DNA of 64,000 nucleotides from an uncultured candidate division Zixibacteria bacterium. GTDB taxonomy: Bacteria; Zixibacteria; MSB-5A5; GN15; PGXB01. The position numbers were made by a program, and so were the translations under genes. The notes beneath the pieces are model-generated. The model was not told where the DNA came from. It ran no database searches and saw only the letters and a list, made by a program, of their open reading frames with translations. Location of the stretch: contig CALAMC010000114.1 in NCBI GenBank assembly GCA_937925655.1, positions 1 through 64,000 on the forward strand, in the 5' to 3' direction. Shown piece by piece: positions 54,369-63,632 of the stretch; the first letter of the stretch is position 1, and each line of letters starts with the position of its first letter.

Positions 54369-55849
54369 TGCAAACTTTCGTATTTGGTTTTAAACCGTTT
54401 TAGTCCCTCATAAATGGCCTCGGCCACCTTCTGTCGATAGTCTTTATCGTTAAGCAGATCCTCGTCCTGACGGTTTGACAAAAACGCCGCCTCGACCAGA
54501 ACCGACGGCATATAAACGCCGTTGAGAACGACAAATCCGGCCTGATCGATGCCGCGGGCTTTAGTTTTATCCGACAGAGATTTCCTGAATTCGCGGTCAA
54601 TCATGGCGGCCAGGTCGGCCGATTCCTCCTGAAACTCGTTTTGAATCATGTCGCTTAGAATGAAACTCAAATTATCTTCTTCGCCCGAAACGTATGCCCC
54701 CAGCTCTTCTGCGAACGAAGCGTTTTCCAGTTGGGCGGCGGCTCGCGCTTCATCGTTTTTTGCCGGGGCCAGGAAAAAAACCTGAAAGCCCCGGGCCGAA
54801 CGATTAAGAGAAGCATTGGCATGGATGGATACATAAATGTCGCCGGCCGACTCGTTGGCGATTCGGGTTCGCTCTTCCAGTGAAATATAAACGTCGTCGG
54901 TTCTGGTCATGACCGCTTCGAACAGCTTTTCTTCTCTGATAAGTTTGGCCAGTCTTTTGGCAATATCCAGGACAATTTTCTTTTCCCGGGTTTTGTCCAG
55001 TCCGATGGCTCCGTAGTCGTTGCCGCCATGACCCGGGTCGATTATTATTTTGTCAATTTTATTATCGGGTCCAATTTTGCCGATGGCCTGGCTGGCGATG
55101 GGCACGGCGGCCGTATCCAGAAGCGAAATCTGTATGCGGCCCGGATTTTGAGCGAGGCGACTGCTTATTTTTTGAATGGGCTGTTTGAATCGCAATGAAA
55201 TCTGGGCCGTGGTTTCGAACTGGAAGACATTCATATCGCGCACGAAATCCCGGTCACGGCGCAAAAGCAGTTGGCGGCGGTTGACCGTAGCGTCGGGGAT
55301 GGTAATGTTCAGCCAGTTGCCCTCGGAAACATAAATTTCATAGTCCTTTGGTTTTGATAAAAAGACTTCAATCAGAAGGCCGTTGGTTTTGGCCGAAATG
55401 GCCAGGTCGGTCACCGTAAAATACTCGGAATCGACGCGGATGACTTTGCGCTCGCCATCCCAGGTTACCCGCTCGGAGCGGATATTGTCGAGGATGGGGA
55501 TAAAAGTCAGGCATGGCAGGTATATTTGCCCTTTAATCAAGAGGGCCGGGTAAATGATGTTAAGGACCGAGTCATCGGCGTTTAAATACGGCGAATCGGC
55601 GAAAATGGTTATGCTATGCCCTTGAGCACGGTACAACACCGACAAGCCGACCATATCCCACGAAATATTGTCGCCGAGAACCGAGGAAAATTCCGACAAA
55701 GAGAAATAATCGATATCACCGTCTCTGTGATACCCGATTTTTTCCTTGCCGCCCGCGATCAACAGGTCGATATCAGCAGCGCCGACCGTTGCCGCCGCCA
55801 GAAACAGAAAAACAATAATAAAGCATTTCTTAATGAGTATGGGCATCAC
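54365..55849 (-). CDS. N-acetylmuramoyl-L-alanine amidase with AMIN-type domain
   Basis: This 494-residue exported amidase cleaves the peptide from peptidoglycan. It has a signal peptide, an AMIN-like domain (about residues 120-240), and an Amidase_3 domain at the C-terminus: IDPGHGGNDYGAIG with zinc His, then YISLEERTRIANE and VSIHANASLNRSARGFQVFFL, then the catalytic region SVLVEAAFLSNRQD. It probably helps cell separation. It overlaps smpB by four bases. Confidence 0.93.
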   Translation of the reverse strand: MMPILIKKCFIIVFLFLAAATVGAADIDLLIAGGKEKIGYHRDGDIDYFSLSEFSSVLGDNISWDMVGLSVLYRAQGHSITIFADSPYLNADDSVLNIIYPALLIKGQIYLPCLTFIPILDNIRSERVTWDGERKVIRVDSEYFTVTDLAISAKTNGLLIEVFLSKPKDYEIYVSEGNWLNITIPDATVNRRQLLLRRDRDFVRDMNVFQFETTAQISLRFKQPIQKISSRLAQNPGRIQISLLDTAAVPIASQAIGKIGPDNKIDKIIIDPGHGGNDYGAIGLDKTREKKIVLDIAKRLAKLIREEKLFEAVMTRTDDVYISLEERTRIANESAGDIYVSIHANASLNRSARGFQVFFLAPAKNDEARAAAQLENASFAEELGAYVSGEEDNLSFILSDMIQNEFQEESADLAAMIDREFRKSLSDKTKARGIDQAGFVVLNGVYMPSVLVEAAFLSNRQDEDLLNDKDYRQKVAEAIYEGLKRFKTKYESLQ

Positions 55850-56313
55850 AAATTTTTCTTTTTGGCCCTTTGCATGGCCCGGTCGGCCTCCTTTTTGGCC
55901 ATGATTTCCCTCTTGTCATATTTCTTACGTCCACGTGCCAGTGCCAGTTCGATTTTAACACGTGCGCCCTTGAAATAAATTTTCAACGGTACCAGCGTAA
56001 ATCCTTTCTCCGCGGTGGCCGTAAACAGCTTTCGTATTTCGCGCTTGTGCAAAAGCAACCGGCGCGGGCGGGTCGGGTCATGATTGGTTCGGGCCGATTG
56101 CTCATATTGCGAAATGTGCAGATTGTGCAGAATCACTTCGCCCTCCTCGACCGAGGCATAACTGTCGGAAATGTTTACTTTGCCGGCCCGGAGAGATTTC
56201 ACTTCGGTCCCCACCAGCGATATCCCGGCTTCACGCCGGTCGATTATCTCATAATCGCGAAAAGCTTTGCGATTGGTGACAATCACCCTGATTTTTTCTT
56301 CTTTTTCCGACAT
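55846..56313 (-). CDS. smpB: SsrA-binding protein SmpB
   Basis: This 155-residue protein carries tmRNA to stalled ribosomes. It has NRKAFRDYEIIDRREAGISLVGTEVKSLRAGKVNISDSYA and the C-terminal basic tail (ALARGRKKYDKREIMAKKEADRAMQRAKK). The ATG at 56313 matches the family; an earlier ATG at 56349 would add 12 residues. No tmRNA gene is seen in the window. Confidence 0.96.
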   Translation of the reverse strand: MSEKEEKIRVIVTNRKAFRDYEIIDRREAGISLVGTEVKSLRAGKVNISDSYASVEEGEVILHNLHISQYEQSARTNHDPTRPRRLLLHKREIRKLFTATAEKGFTLVPLKIYFKGARVKIELALARGRKKYDKREIMAKKEADRAMQRAKKKNL

Positions 56314-56394
56314 GCAGGCTAATATATCGGGGTGCCATAGCCGTTGCAATTGTTTTATTAACTATATATTTTGGACATAACAAAAGGACGGATA

Positions 56395-57180
56395 ATGAAA
56401 GTTGCCGTATACCAGTTTGCGCCCGCCTTCGGAGATATCGATAGAAATGTCGAGACGGTGCTGGCGGCAGTTAACGATAAGGTTTTCGACATTCTGGTCC
56501 TGCCGGAGTTTTTCGCCACCGGTTATCAGTTCAAAAATGCCGATGAAGCCGCCTCGTTGGCCGACCGGGCGGGGGAGGGTTTGACTTTCAGGCAAATAAG
56601 TCAATTGGCGGCCAAAAAAAAGGCGCTGATCGTCTATGGTTTTCCGGAAGTGGGCGGAAATGACCGATTGTATAATTCGGCCATGGCTGTATTGCCCGAC
56701 GGCGGGTGGCAGGTTTATCGCAAAACCCATTTATTCGATATGGAACGGGCTTATTTCGAACCGGGTGACACCGGCTTTTTTACGTTTAATTTCAAAGGAG
56801 CTCGAATCGGCCTGATGATCTGCTTTGATTGGCGTTTTCCCGAAGCCGCCCGCAAGCTGACTCTTTTGGGTGCCCAGATTATCTGCCACCCGTCAAACCT
56901 GGTTTTGCCCCATTGTCCCGACGCCATGGTCACCCGGGCGCTGGAAAATGGCGTTTACACCATAACCGCCGACCGCATCGGAACGGAAAACCGGACCGGC
57001 GCGGCCCTAACTTTTATCGGCAATAGCCGGATTATCGGCCCCGATGGGCGAATCCTGGCAGAACTCGGACGCGATGAAACGGCCTTTGTCGCCCGCGATA
57101 TTGACCCTGCCCGGGCCGACCAAAAGGCCATCACTCCGCGCAATGACCTGCTCGGGGACCGCCGCCCGGAATTTTACTAA
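56395..57180 (+). CDS. Carbon-nitrogen hydrolase (nitrilase superfamily)
   Basis: This 261-residue amidase has the catalytic triad: Glu in LVLPEFFATGYQF, Lys in VYRKTHLFD, and Cys in GLMICFDWRFPEAARKL. The ATG at 56395 has AAGGACGG just upstream, so it is used over one at 56371. Such enzymes hydrolyse amides of small molecules; the substrate is not clear. It diverges from smpB. Confidence 0.9.
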   Translation: MKVAVYQFAPAFGDIDRNVETVLAAVNDKVFDILVLPEFFATGYQFKNADEAASLADRAGEGLTFRQISQLAAKKKALIVYGFPEVGGNDRLYNSAMAVLPDGGWQVYRKTHLFDMERAYFEPGDTGFFTFNFKGARIGLMICFDWRFPEAARKLTLLGAQIICHPSNLVLPHCPDAMVTRALENGVYTITADRIGTENRTGAALTFIGNSRIIGPDGRILAELGRDETAFVARDIDPARADQKAITPRNDLLGDRRPEFY

Positions 57181-57326
57181 GTGATTGATATGGATGTTCT
57201 TATGACATTCCGAGCGATTCTGTATGAAGCCGTAGGGTTTTATTAAGGGATTTTGCTTAATGTTTTTGCCGGTTATGCCGATAAAAATTCAAGGTAGAAG
57301 TGCCAAAAGAAAAACGGAGAACTTAA

Positions 57327-57728
57327 TTGGCAATAGGGCAAAAAACTAAAGTTACTAAAATTCTGGTCGTCGATGACGAGCCGCAGATAACCGAAATCGT
57401 CGAAGCGTTTCTGGTCAACGCCGGTCATCAGGTTATTATTTCTAATGACGGCAAAAACGCTGTTCAGAAGGCCAAGGAGATTCGCCCTGATATTATCCTT
57501 TTGGATATCATGATGCCGGGCACCGATGGCTACAGCATCTGCAACGAAATAAAAAGCGATCCCGGTCTGGCCAATACTCCGGTGGTTTTCCTGACCGGCA
57601 AAGACATGAACGAGGATATGGGCCGGTCATTCAAAGTCGGCGGTGACATGTTCATCAAAAAGCCGTTTTCGTGCGAAAGGCTCCTGGAAATCGTCAATAT
57701 TATTCTCATGTCGACCTCCCGTCATTGA
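57327..57728 (+). CDS. Single-domain response regulator
   Basis: This 133-residue receiver has acidic residues in ILVVDDEPQ, phospho-acceptor D60 in IILLDIMMPGTDG, and Lys in MFIKKPFSCERL. The start is a TTG at 57327 with GGAGA upstream; no ATG occurs before the receiver fold. It lies before the PhaR-like gene; the kinase partner is not known. Confidence 0.88.
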   Translation: MAIGQKTKVTKILVVDDEPQITEIVEAFLVNAGHQVIISNDGKNAVQKAKEIRPDIILLDIMMPGTDGYSICNEIKSDPGLANTPVVFLTGKDMNEDMGRSFKVGGDMFIKKPFSCERLLEIVNIILMSTSRH

Positions 57729-57810
57729 AACTTTTTCCTCTTTTTTTTGTTGAAAATATTGTGCGGCGCACTATATTGTAATAAAAGGTGCCCTGCAAGA
57801 AGGACCATTT

Positions 57811-58386
57811 ATGAAACTGATCAAACGCTATAAAAACCGTCGGCTCTATGACACCGAAGCCAAAAGGTATATCACTCACGCCGAGCTGATCGCCATCATC
57901 GACAGCGACATTTCGTTCAAGGTGGTGGATTCGGTCACCGGTTACGATATCACTCCGGCCGTTCTGGCTCAGGTGATCGCCGGGGATGTCAACCGCTGGC
58001 GGGATTTGAGCCGAGCCAAAAATGTCTTGATTAACGCTATAAGTTCAGGAGGTAAGAAATCCATGTCGATTCTGAAGAACACGTATCTGGCCTCGTTGGG
58101 CATTTATGACCTGACGAAAAAGAAAGCCGAAGAGGTGATCGATTCACTAATCAAGGCGGGCGAAATTTCCAAGTCGCAGCGCAAAGACGCCGTCATGGAG
58201 CTTCTGGAGAAAGCCGAGAAGCAGACCACCGTTTTTGCGGAAAAGGTCAAGAAGGAAACCGGCAATATCCAGAAGGAAGTCGGCAAAGTGGTGGACAAAC
58301 TCAAACTGGCCAGCAAGAAGGACATCGACGCCATCAATAAGAAGCTGGATAAGCTTAGCCAGGCCATCGACAAAATGGGCAAGTAG
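57811..58386 (+). CDS. PhaR-like polyhydroxyalkanoate regulator
   Basis: This 191-residue protein has the PHA accumulation regulator N-terminal domain (KRYKNRRLYDTEAKRYITHAELI, then VVDSVTGYDITPAVLAQVI) and a long C-terminal coiled coil like a phasin (KKAEEVIDSLIKAGEISKSQRKDAVMELLEKAEKQT). PhaR binds DNA and PHA granules. No PHA synthase is present in the window. A terminator follows. Confidence 0.85.
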   Translation: MKLIKRYKNRRLYDTEAKRYITHAELIAIIDSDISFKVVDSVTGYDITPAVLAQVIAGDVNRWRDLSRAKNVLINAISSGGKKSMSILKNTYLASLGIYDLTKKKAEEVIDSLIKAGEISKSQRKDAVMELLEKAEKQTTVFAEKVKKETGNIQKEVGKVVDKLKLASKKDIDAINKKLDKLSQAIDKMGK

Positions 58387-58411
58387 TATTTTCTCACCGC
58401 ATTACGTTTAT

Positions 58412-58440
58412 GAAAATGGCAGGATTCCTGCCATTTTTTT
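58412..58440 (+). terminator. Terminator of the PhaR-like gene
   Basis: AAATGGCAGGA and TCCTGCCATTT form a nearly perfect hairpin (58414-58436) followed by a run of T to 58440. Confidence 0.88.
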
Positions 58441-58503
58441 ATGCATTCCATTCATCTTCTGAAAGCGCTTGATAATTTCAAAATTCTGATTAATTTGGGC
58501 GCG

Positions 58504-59535
58504 ATGGAACGAATCAACCTGTTTGGAAATACCGTCGCCGATCTGGAAAACGTCATGCTCGAAATCGGTGAAAAACCGTACCGCGCCAAACAGCTGTTCA
58601 AATGGTTTTATAAGCTGGGCGAACACGAGTTTAAACGCATGACCGACCTCTCGCGGGACTTAAGGCAACTTCTAACCGACAAATTTTCCTTTATCGGCAT
58701 GGTTCCGGAAAAGACCCTGGTTTCGTCCGACGGGTCGGAGAAGTTCCTGTACCGTCTGACCGACGACTCCTTAATCGAATCGGTCCTGCTCAAGGACGGC
58801 GATAAGCGCACCGTCTGCGTCTCCAGCCAGGTCGGTTGCCCTCTGGGATGCACTTTCTGCGCGACGGGAATGATGGGCTTTAAGCGCAATCTGTCCACGG
58901 CCGAAATTGTCGGTCAACTGGTTTATCTTCGCCGCCGTGACGGGGATGACGCTTTCGGCAATATCGTTTTCATGGGCATGGGTGAGCCGCTTCTGAATTT
59001 TGAAAACCTGGTTCGTACGGTGGGAATTATCTCATCGGGAATCGGACTATCGATTTCGGCCCGCAAGGTGACCGTCTCGACGGTTGGAATTGTCCCGGAA
59101 ATTTATCGTCTGGCCGATACGAAGCTGAAAGTCAATCTGGCTATATCGCTTCACGCCGCCAATGACGACAAACGACGTAAAATAATCCCCGTGGCCAAAA
59201 AGTATCCGCTGGAAAAACTTACCGAAGCCGCCAAGTATTTCGCTCACAAGAGAAAAAACCGGATCACTTTCGAGTACGTTTTAATCGGCGATTTCAATGA
59301 CGGCGATGAAGATATTCGGGAACTGTCACGGCTGGTCAGGGGTATCCCCTGTAAAATAAATATATTAAGTTATAACCCGGTCGAGGGCCTGCCGTACCGG
59401 CGGCCGACCGAGGATGAGATAAACTGGTTCGCACAGGAGTTGTATCCGCATGCCCCGGCGGTGACAGTACGGAAGAGCCGGGGGCTGGATATCAGCGGCG
59501 CCTGCGGGCAGTTGGCGGGAAAATATATTAATTGA
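58504..59535 (+). CDS. rlmN: RlmN, dual-specificity 23S rRNA/tRNA adenine-C2 methyltransferase
   Basis: This 343-residue radical SAM enzyme methylates A2503 of 23S rRNA and certain tRNAs. It has the iron-sulfur CxxxCxxC motif in GCPLGCTFCATGMMGF and the catalytic Cys pair: one in SSQVGCPLG and one in DISGACGQLAGK near the C-terminus. The ATG at 58504 is used because one at 58441 lies directly against the preceding terminator. It overlaps an upstream in-frame open stretch of no significance. Confidence 0.95.
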   Translation: MERINLFGNTVADLENVMLEIGEKPYRAKQLFKWFYKLGEHEFKRMTDLSRDLRQLLTDKFSFIGMVPEKTLVSSDGSEKFLYRLTDDSLIESVLLKDGDKRTVCVSSQVGCPLGCTFCATGMMGFKRNLSTAEIVGQLVYLRRRDGDDAFGNIVFMGMGEPLLNFENLVRTVGIISSGIGLSISARKVTVSTVGIVPEIYRLADTKLKVNLAISLHAANDDKRRKIIPVAKKYPLEKLTEAAKYFAHKRKNRITFEYVLIGDFNDGDEDIRELSRLVRGIPCKINILSYNPVEGLPYRRPTEDEINWFAQELYPHAPAVTVRKSRGLDISGACGQLAGKYIN

Positions 59536-59552
59536 TTATAAGGAGTCATGTC

Positions 59553-60959
59553 ATGACAAAGACCGGACGAATTGCGGTTCTAACAATGATGGGCGTGATA
59601 ATGTCGGCCTGTGTATGGGCCGCCGACATCGACATTTCCGGTGTGACCATTTCCGAAATGTCCTGGGGCAATCGAACGGTTTCGTTCAATATTAGAAATA
59701 ACATGGACGATGTGGCGTATTTAACGGCCGTGGTCCGGTTGAGTTATTCCGGGGAAGAGCTGACTCCGCGGCGGATGATGCAGAAATCAATCTTTATGGA
59801 GCCGGCCGCGACGGCCAAAATGGAACTGCCGATCGGTGTCGTGGGTAATTACGGAACCTGCCATATCAATGTCGGCGTCTATGCGGTCGTCGATACTCTG
59901 GATATACTCCTGGAGTCGCAAAGAATTTTCTCCCATGATATTTCGCATACGTTTCCCGTGCCCGCCGGTTTGAAAGAGGCCATTGACGGCGGCCTGATGG
60001 TTCCGGGTTACGTCGACAGGACGACCGTTTTCGACAATCATTTCGGGCGGATCCTGGCATTTCTTTTATATCGAGGCAAAAGCGTGAATGAAATTGCGAT
60101 GTTAACCGGGGCAACCGAAAAATTTGTACGGCAGGGGATAGATACGCTGGACAACTATGGTTATGTCAAAAAGGAGGGCGACCGTCACGTCCTGACGTTC
60201 AACGTCATAACCGATGAGCGGGTTAAAAGGCTGCGTCCGGAAATCAATAATGCCGTGGCGGGTTTGATTGAAGTATTAAAAAAGAATCTGCCCGCGTATG
60301 ACAGCACCGTGCAAGCTTTGGTGGAACAGGGTGTGGTCACGGCACAGAAGGACAATATCATCGACCCCGGATCGATTCTGCATCATAAACACCCGGTCGT
60401 CTTGTGCCTGTTTTTATGGAATGTCCTGGGCCGCGAATTCGTCAACAACGGCAATGCCTTTAATATCTTTCAGTTGTCCGACCCGTGCAATGCTTATATG
60501 GCCGACTTCATGCACCTTGTCAGCGGTCCGCCCGAAAATACGGGTGACGGATTCTATTACTTTATTGCCGACAAAGATACCTATCAAATGCATTGCGGCA
60601 CGGGCCATATGCCGATTTTGTGCGGTCCAGATTATAGGGAGAGATTGCTTGCGCACAAAAGAGTAGACTGGTCTTTCCTCCGCGACAGCTCCGCCGTTTT
60701 TTATACTTATACGGACGAAAAGGCGCAAATTCCGGTATCGATGCTAATGGACGGTGCGATACAGCACGTCGAAAATCTAAAGAAGGCCGTGGAGATGGAA
60801 TTCAATACCCGCGAGGAGGGCCGTTATTTGCGCGGCGTCAAGTATTGGTGTTGGAATCTTGTGGTGGGCGAAGTCATGAAAGAACTGGAATCAATGGGAC
60901 TGCTTGAGAAAGAAGGCTTTGGCACTTACTCTTTACAAAAGGCATTGGTTCAATGGTAA
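59553..60959 (+). CDS. Exported protein with a winged-helix-like segment (unknown function)
   Basis: This 468-residue protein has an N-terminal signal sequence (KTGRIAVLTMMGVIMSACVWA, with a possible lipobox Cys). An Ig-like region (about 25-135) follows, then a helical segment at about 165-215 that looks like a winged helix (ILAFLLYRGKSVNEIAMLTG, then LDNYGYVKKEGDRHVLTF), then a large C-terminal part with many Cys and a closing WCWNLVVGEVMKELESMG helix. AGGAG before the ATG at 59553 fixes the start. A DNA-binding-type fold behind a signal peptide is unusual; the segment could bind protein instead. It overlaps the following lipoprotein gene by seven bases. I do not recognise the family. Confidence 0.7.
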   Translation: MTKTGRIAVLTMMGVIMSACVWAADIDISGVTISEMSWGNRTVSFNIRNNMDDVAYLTAVVRLSYSGEELTPRRMMQKSIFMEPAATAKMELPIGVVGNYGTCHINVGVYAVVDTLDILLESQRIFSHDISHTFPVPAGLKEAIDGGLMVPGYVDRTTVFDNHFGRILAFLLYRGKSVNEIAMLTGATEKFVRQGIDTLDNYGYVKKEGDRHVLTFNVITDERVKRLRPEINNAVAGLIEVLKKNLPAYDSTVQALVEQGVVTAQKDNIIDPGSILHHKHPVVLCLFLWNVLGREFVNNGNAFNIFQLSDPCNAYMADFMHLVSGPPENTGDGFYYFIADKDTYQMHCGTGHMPILCGPDYRERLLAHKRVDWSFLRDSSAVFYTYTDEKAQIPVSMLMDGAIQHVENLKKAVEMEFNTREEGRYLRGVKYWCWNLVVGEVMKELESMGLLEKEGFGTYSLQKALVQW

Positions 60960-61348
60960 AGAATGTGATTTATGTGACCGCCGTTCTGGCCCTGTTGCTG
61001 GCATCATGCGGCAAGGAAAACCCGTCGCGCGACGAAATCCCGGCCATAAAGGACGTCCTGGCCGCTTTCCAGGAGGCCATTTACGACAAAAATCCGGTTC
61101 GGGTCGATTCGCTTATGGCGGTCGAGGCGCTCGATAAAAATCTTGACGGCAACGCCATTATTGCCGCCGTGTACGGGGTCGGCAACGATTTTTATTCATT
61201 CGGGCAGAGAGAATTTTTCTATACCGAAAACAGGGCAGTGGTTAAATGTGTCGTCATGGCCACGCAGGATGACGCCGGCCGCCCCGTCGAGATTACTCTG
61301 GGCAAAAAAGGCGACCGCTGGCTGATTCGCAATCTTGAGTTCAAATAA
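60953..61348 (+). CDS. Small lipoprotein
   Basis: This 131-residue exported protein has a clear lipobox (LLLASC) at residues ~14-19 followed by a small alpha-beta domain (IKDVLAAFQEAIYDKN, later VVKCVVMATQDDAGRPVEITLGKKGDRWLIRNLEFK) resembling the SnoaL/NTF2 or DUF4878 type. It overlaps the preceding gene by seven bases, so the two are coupled and probably act together. Confidence 0.78.
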   Translation: MVKNVIYVTAVLALLLASCGKENPSRDEIPAIKDVLAAFQEAIYDKNPVRVDSLMAVEALDKNLDGNAIIAAVYGVGNDFYSFGQREFFYTENRAVVKCVVMATQDDAGRPVEITLGKKGDRWLIRNLEFK

Positions 61349-61350
61349 AA

Positions 61351-61376
61351 AACGCCCCGAATTTGATCGGGGCGTT
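61351..61376. terminator. Bidirectional terminator
   Basis: AACGCCCCGA (61351-61360), loop ATTTGA, TCGGGGCGTT (61367-61376): a perfect ten-base stem between the convergent lipoprotein and S41 protease genes. The minus-strand side is followed by TTTTTATTT. Confidence 0.88.
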
Positions 61377-61395
61377 GATAACATTTGATGCCGGA

Positions 61396-63225
61396 TTAAT
61401 TTTTGCCTTCGTCCGATTTTTGTCCGGTTGTCTTCTGTACCGATAAAATGGTGCCGTATTCCTTGTTATTTTTGAGTAGCTCCACTGCTTTCAGCACGGC
61501 CGGATCGGTTTTTAGAATAACCTGTTCATACACTCCGCGCTGTCCGCCGATATTGGCAACCAGTTCCCGCTTGATTGATTTGGCGATATACGGCCGGGAT
61601 TTTTCAAAATCGGCTTCTTTTTCTTTTTCTATCTGGGTTTCCAATTCCTTGATGTATTCCGAAAAGAGCGGGCCCTTATCTTCTTCATCCACCACTTTCT
61701 TCATGTTCTCCAGAGATACTTCCATGGCCGTCTTGTAGGCGAAATTTTTCTCTTTGATAAACTTCCTGAATTCCTCAATCATGGCATCCGTCACTTCGAA
61801 ATCCAGTCCGAGATCAGGGTGAGCGGCCACGTACTTGACGGAAAAATCAAAAAATAATGACTGCCGTTCCAGATTGATCTCGATTGGTTTCAAATAGGCC
61901 GGGGGTTCCAGTTCCATATCGGGGGTGATCCCGCCGCCGCCATAAACGACTCGTCCGTCATTGGTATAATAAATTTCCTTTTCGGTAACCTTCAATGTAT
62001 CGGCGGTGAGCGAGTCGGCTTCTTCCGCCATTTCATCGTAACCGTGGCCCGGCTTGTTTTGACGTTCCGGGCGCTGTATGCATCTTCCCGAAGGAACGTA
62101 ATACTTGGCCGTAGTCAGTTTCAGATTGACGTCATCGCCTTCGCCGACCGGGAAGATTTGTTGAACCAGCCCCTTGCCGTAGGTTTGCTGACCCATGATA
62201 ACCGCTCGATCCCAGTCCTGCAACGCCCCGGAGACGATTTCCGATGCCGATGCGGTGCCCTCATCCACCAGCACAACCATCGGCTTGTCCGGGAATAGCG
62301 GCAAGCGGCGGGAATAATGGCGCACTTCCGAATTGGGATTTTTGCCACGGGTATAAACAACCAACTTGCCCTCTTCGATAAACAACTCGGCCGTTTCCAC
62401 CGCTTGTTGCAGAAGACCACCGCCGTTGGAGCGCAAGTCCAGAATCAAACCACCGATATTTTTATTCTTGAGATCCTCGACCGCTTCCCGCAGTTCCGCA
62501 CTGGTTTCTTCGGCAAACCGGGAAAGACGGATATAACCGATGTCGCTGTTGTTGACGACACCGTAATAGTTGACCGATTTCAGTTCGATGACGGCCCGCT
62601 CGATTTCGAAATCCAGCAGGTCGGGAATGCCCTGACGACGAATCGAGATATTGATAGCCGTTCCGGCCTGGCCGCGCATCAGGTGTGAGGCATCGCTGGT
62701 AGTCATGCCAAAGGTGGACTGCCCTTCGATTTTTTCGATAACGTCGCCGGAACGAAGACCCTTCTTGTAAGCTGGGGAACCCTCGAACGGTGTCACGACG
62801 ATTATATAATTATCGCGGGCGTCGATTTCTATCCCAAGACCTTCATATTTGCCGCTGGTCGATTCCATCAGCCGGTCATAAGATTGCTTTTCCATCAGGA
62901 CGGAAAAGCGGTCGAGCTCATCGAGCATGCCGCGTATGCCGGCATTTATGAGTTTACGGGTATCGATATCTTCCATATAGCGGTTTTTGATATCATAAAC
63001 CGTCTGATTGAATTTCTTGATTTCTTTAAAGAACGTTTCTTTTGATTCTTCCTCTTTGACGGCTCCGGCCTCTTCGGTTTCGGAATTAATGTTAATATGC
63101 GTCGTGCCGCTCAAATAAATGGTCTTGGTTTCGGGCGGAGGCGTGGCTTCGCCGGATCCGACCACCCAGATTAACCCCAGCAAAAATGACGTCAGGGCCA
63201 GTATCGAAAGCGTGAACTTTTTCAA
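61396..63225 (-). CDS. S41-family C-terminal processing peptidase
   Basis: This 609-residue periplasmic serine protease has a signal peptide, an N-terminal segment, a PDZ domain (GLGIEIDARDNYIIVVTPFEGSPAYKKGLRSGDVIEKI), and an S41 domain with the nucleophile Ser in VDEGTASASEIVSGAL and general-base Lys in GQQTYGKGLVQ. A long C-terminal part is rich in helices. The start is a TTG at 63225, supported by GGAGG seven bases upstream and by the signal sequence right after it. Such CtpA-type proteases trim envelope proteins. Confidence 0.94.
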   Translation of the reverse strand: MKKFTLSILALTSFLLGLIWVVGSGEATPPPETKTIYLSGTTHININSETEEAGAVKEEESKETFFKEIKKFNQTVYDIKNRYMEDIDTRKLINAGIRGMLDELDRFSVLMEKQSYDRLMESTSGKYEGLGIEIDARDNYIIVVTPFEGSPAYKKGLRSGDVIEKIEGQSTFGMTTSDASHLMRGQAGTAINISIRRQGIPDLLDFEIERAVIELKSVNYYGVVNNSDIGYIRLSRFAEETSAELREAVEDLKNKNIGGLILDLRSNGGGLLQQAVETAELFIEEGKLVVYTRGKNPNSEVRHYSRRLPLFPDKPMVVLVDEGTASASEIVSGALQDWDRAVIMGQQTYGKGLVQQIFPVGEGDDVNLKLTTAKYYVPSGRCIQRPERQNKPGHGYDEMAEEADSLTADTLKVTEKEIYYTNDGRVVYGGGGITPDMELEPPAYLKPIEINLERQSLFFDFSVKYVAAHPDLGLDFEVTDAMIEEFRKFIKEKNFAYKTAMEVSLENMKKVVDEEDKGPLFSEYIKELETQIEKEKEADFEKSRPYIAKSIKRELVANIGGQRGVYEQVILKTDPAVLKAVELLKNNKEYGTILSVQKTTGQKSDEGKN

Positions 63226-63632
63226 TTTATTACCTCCAATGCCTTTAGCGTGGCTGACAATTCATCTGCACTCCCATGGCGATGCAACGGACCGAAGCCA
63301 ATGGCAGGGTTTGTGTATCGTAATAATTTAACGTTCATATGTATTTTAACGTTTCATTTATTTTTCCGCAATACGTAAACAGCATTAAGTTTGCCAAGCC
63401 GAGATTACCTTTAAAGCCTGTAACTATATACAATACGTTATAAAACGCTGGCGGGACTAAGCCGTAATCCTGCCAGGTTTATTACTTATCGCACAAAGGT
63501 TTATTCGTCGAACCTGAAATCAGGGCAAGACGGGCCTGCGGATTTTACAGTAAAAAACAATTGCATTTATGTCCTGGTCATCTTTTATACAGGAAGTTGG
63601 CAGGGATACGGGGTTTGAAAAAAGGTTACATT
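63226..63632. other. Intergenic region between the S41 protease and HAD phosphatase genes
   Basis: These 407 bases are AT-rich with no gene. A direct repeat, TTTAACGTTCAT (63328-63339 approx.) and TTTTAACGTTTCAT (63345-63357 approx.), lies upstream of the S41 gene and might be a regulator site. A possible promoter for the HAD gene is listed at 63561. Confidence 0.5.
63561..63590 (+). promoter_or_regulatory. Possible promoter for the HAD phosphatase gene
   Basis: TTGCAT (63561-63566) and TTATAC (63585-63590) are 18 bases apart, about 40 bases before the ATG at 63633. Moderate match only. Confidence 0.35.

Noticed and set aside
53586..54413. 275-codon open frame on the plus strand
   Set aside because: It is antisense to murI, which has clear catalytic motifs.
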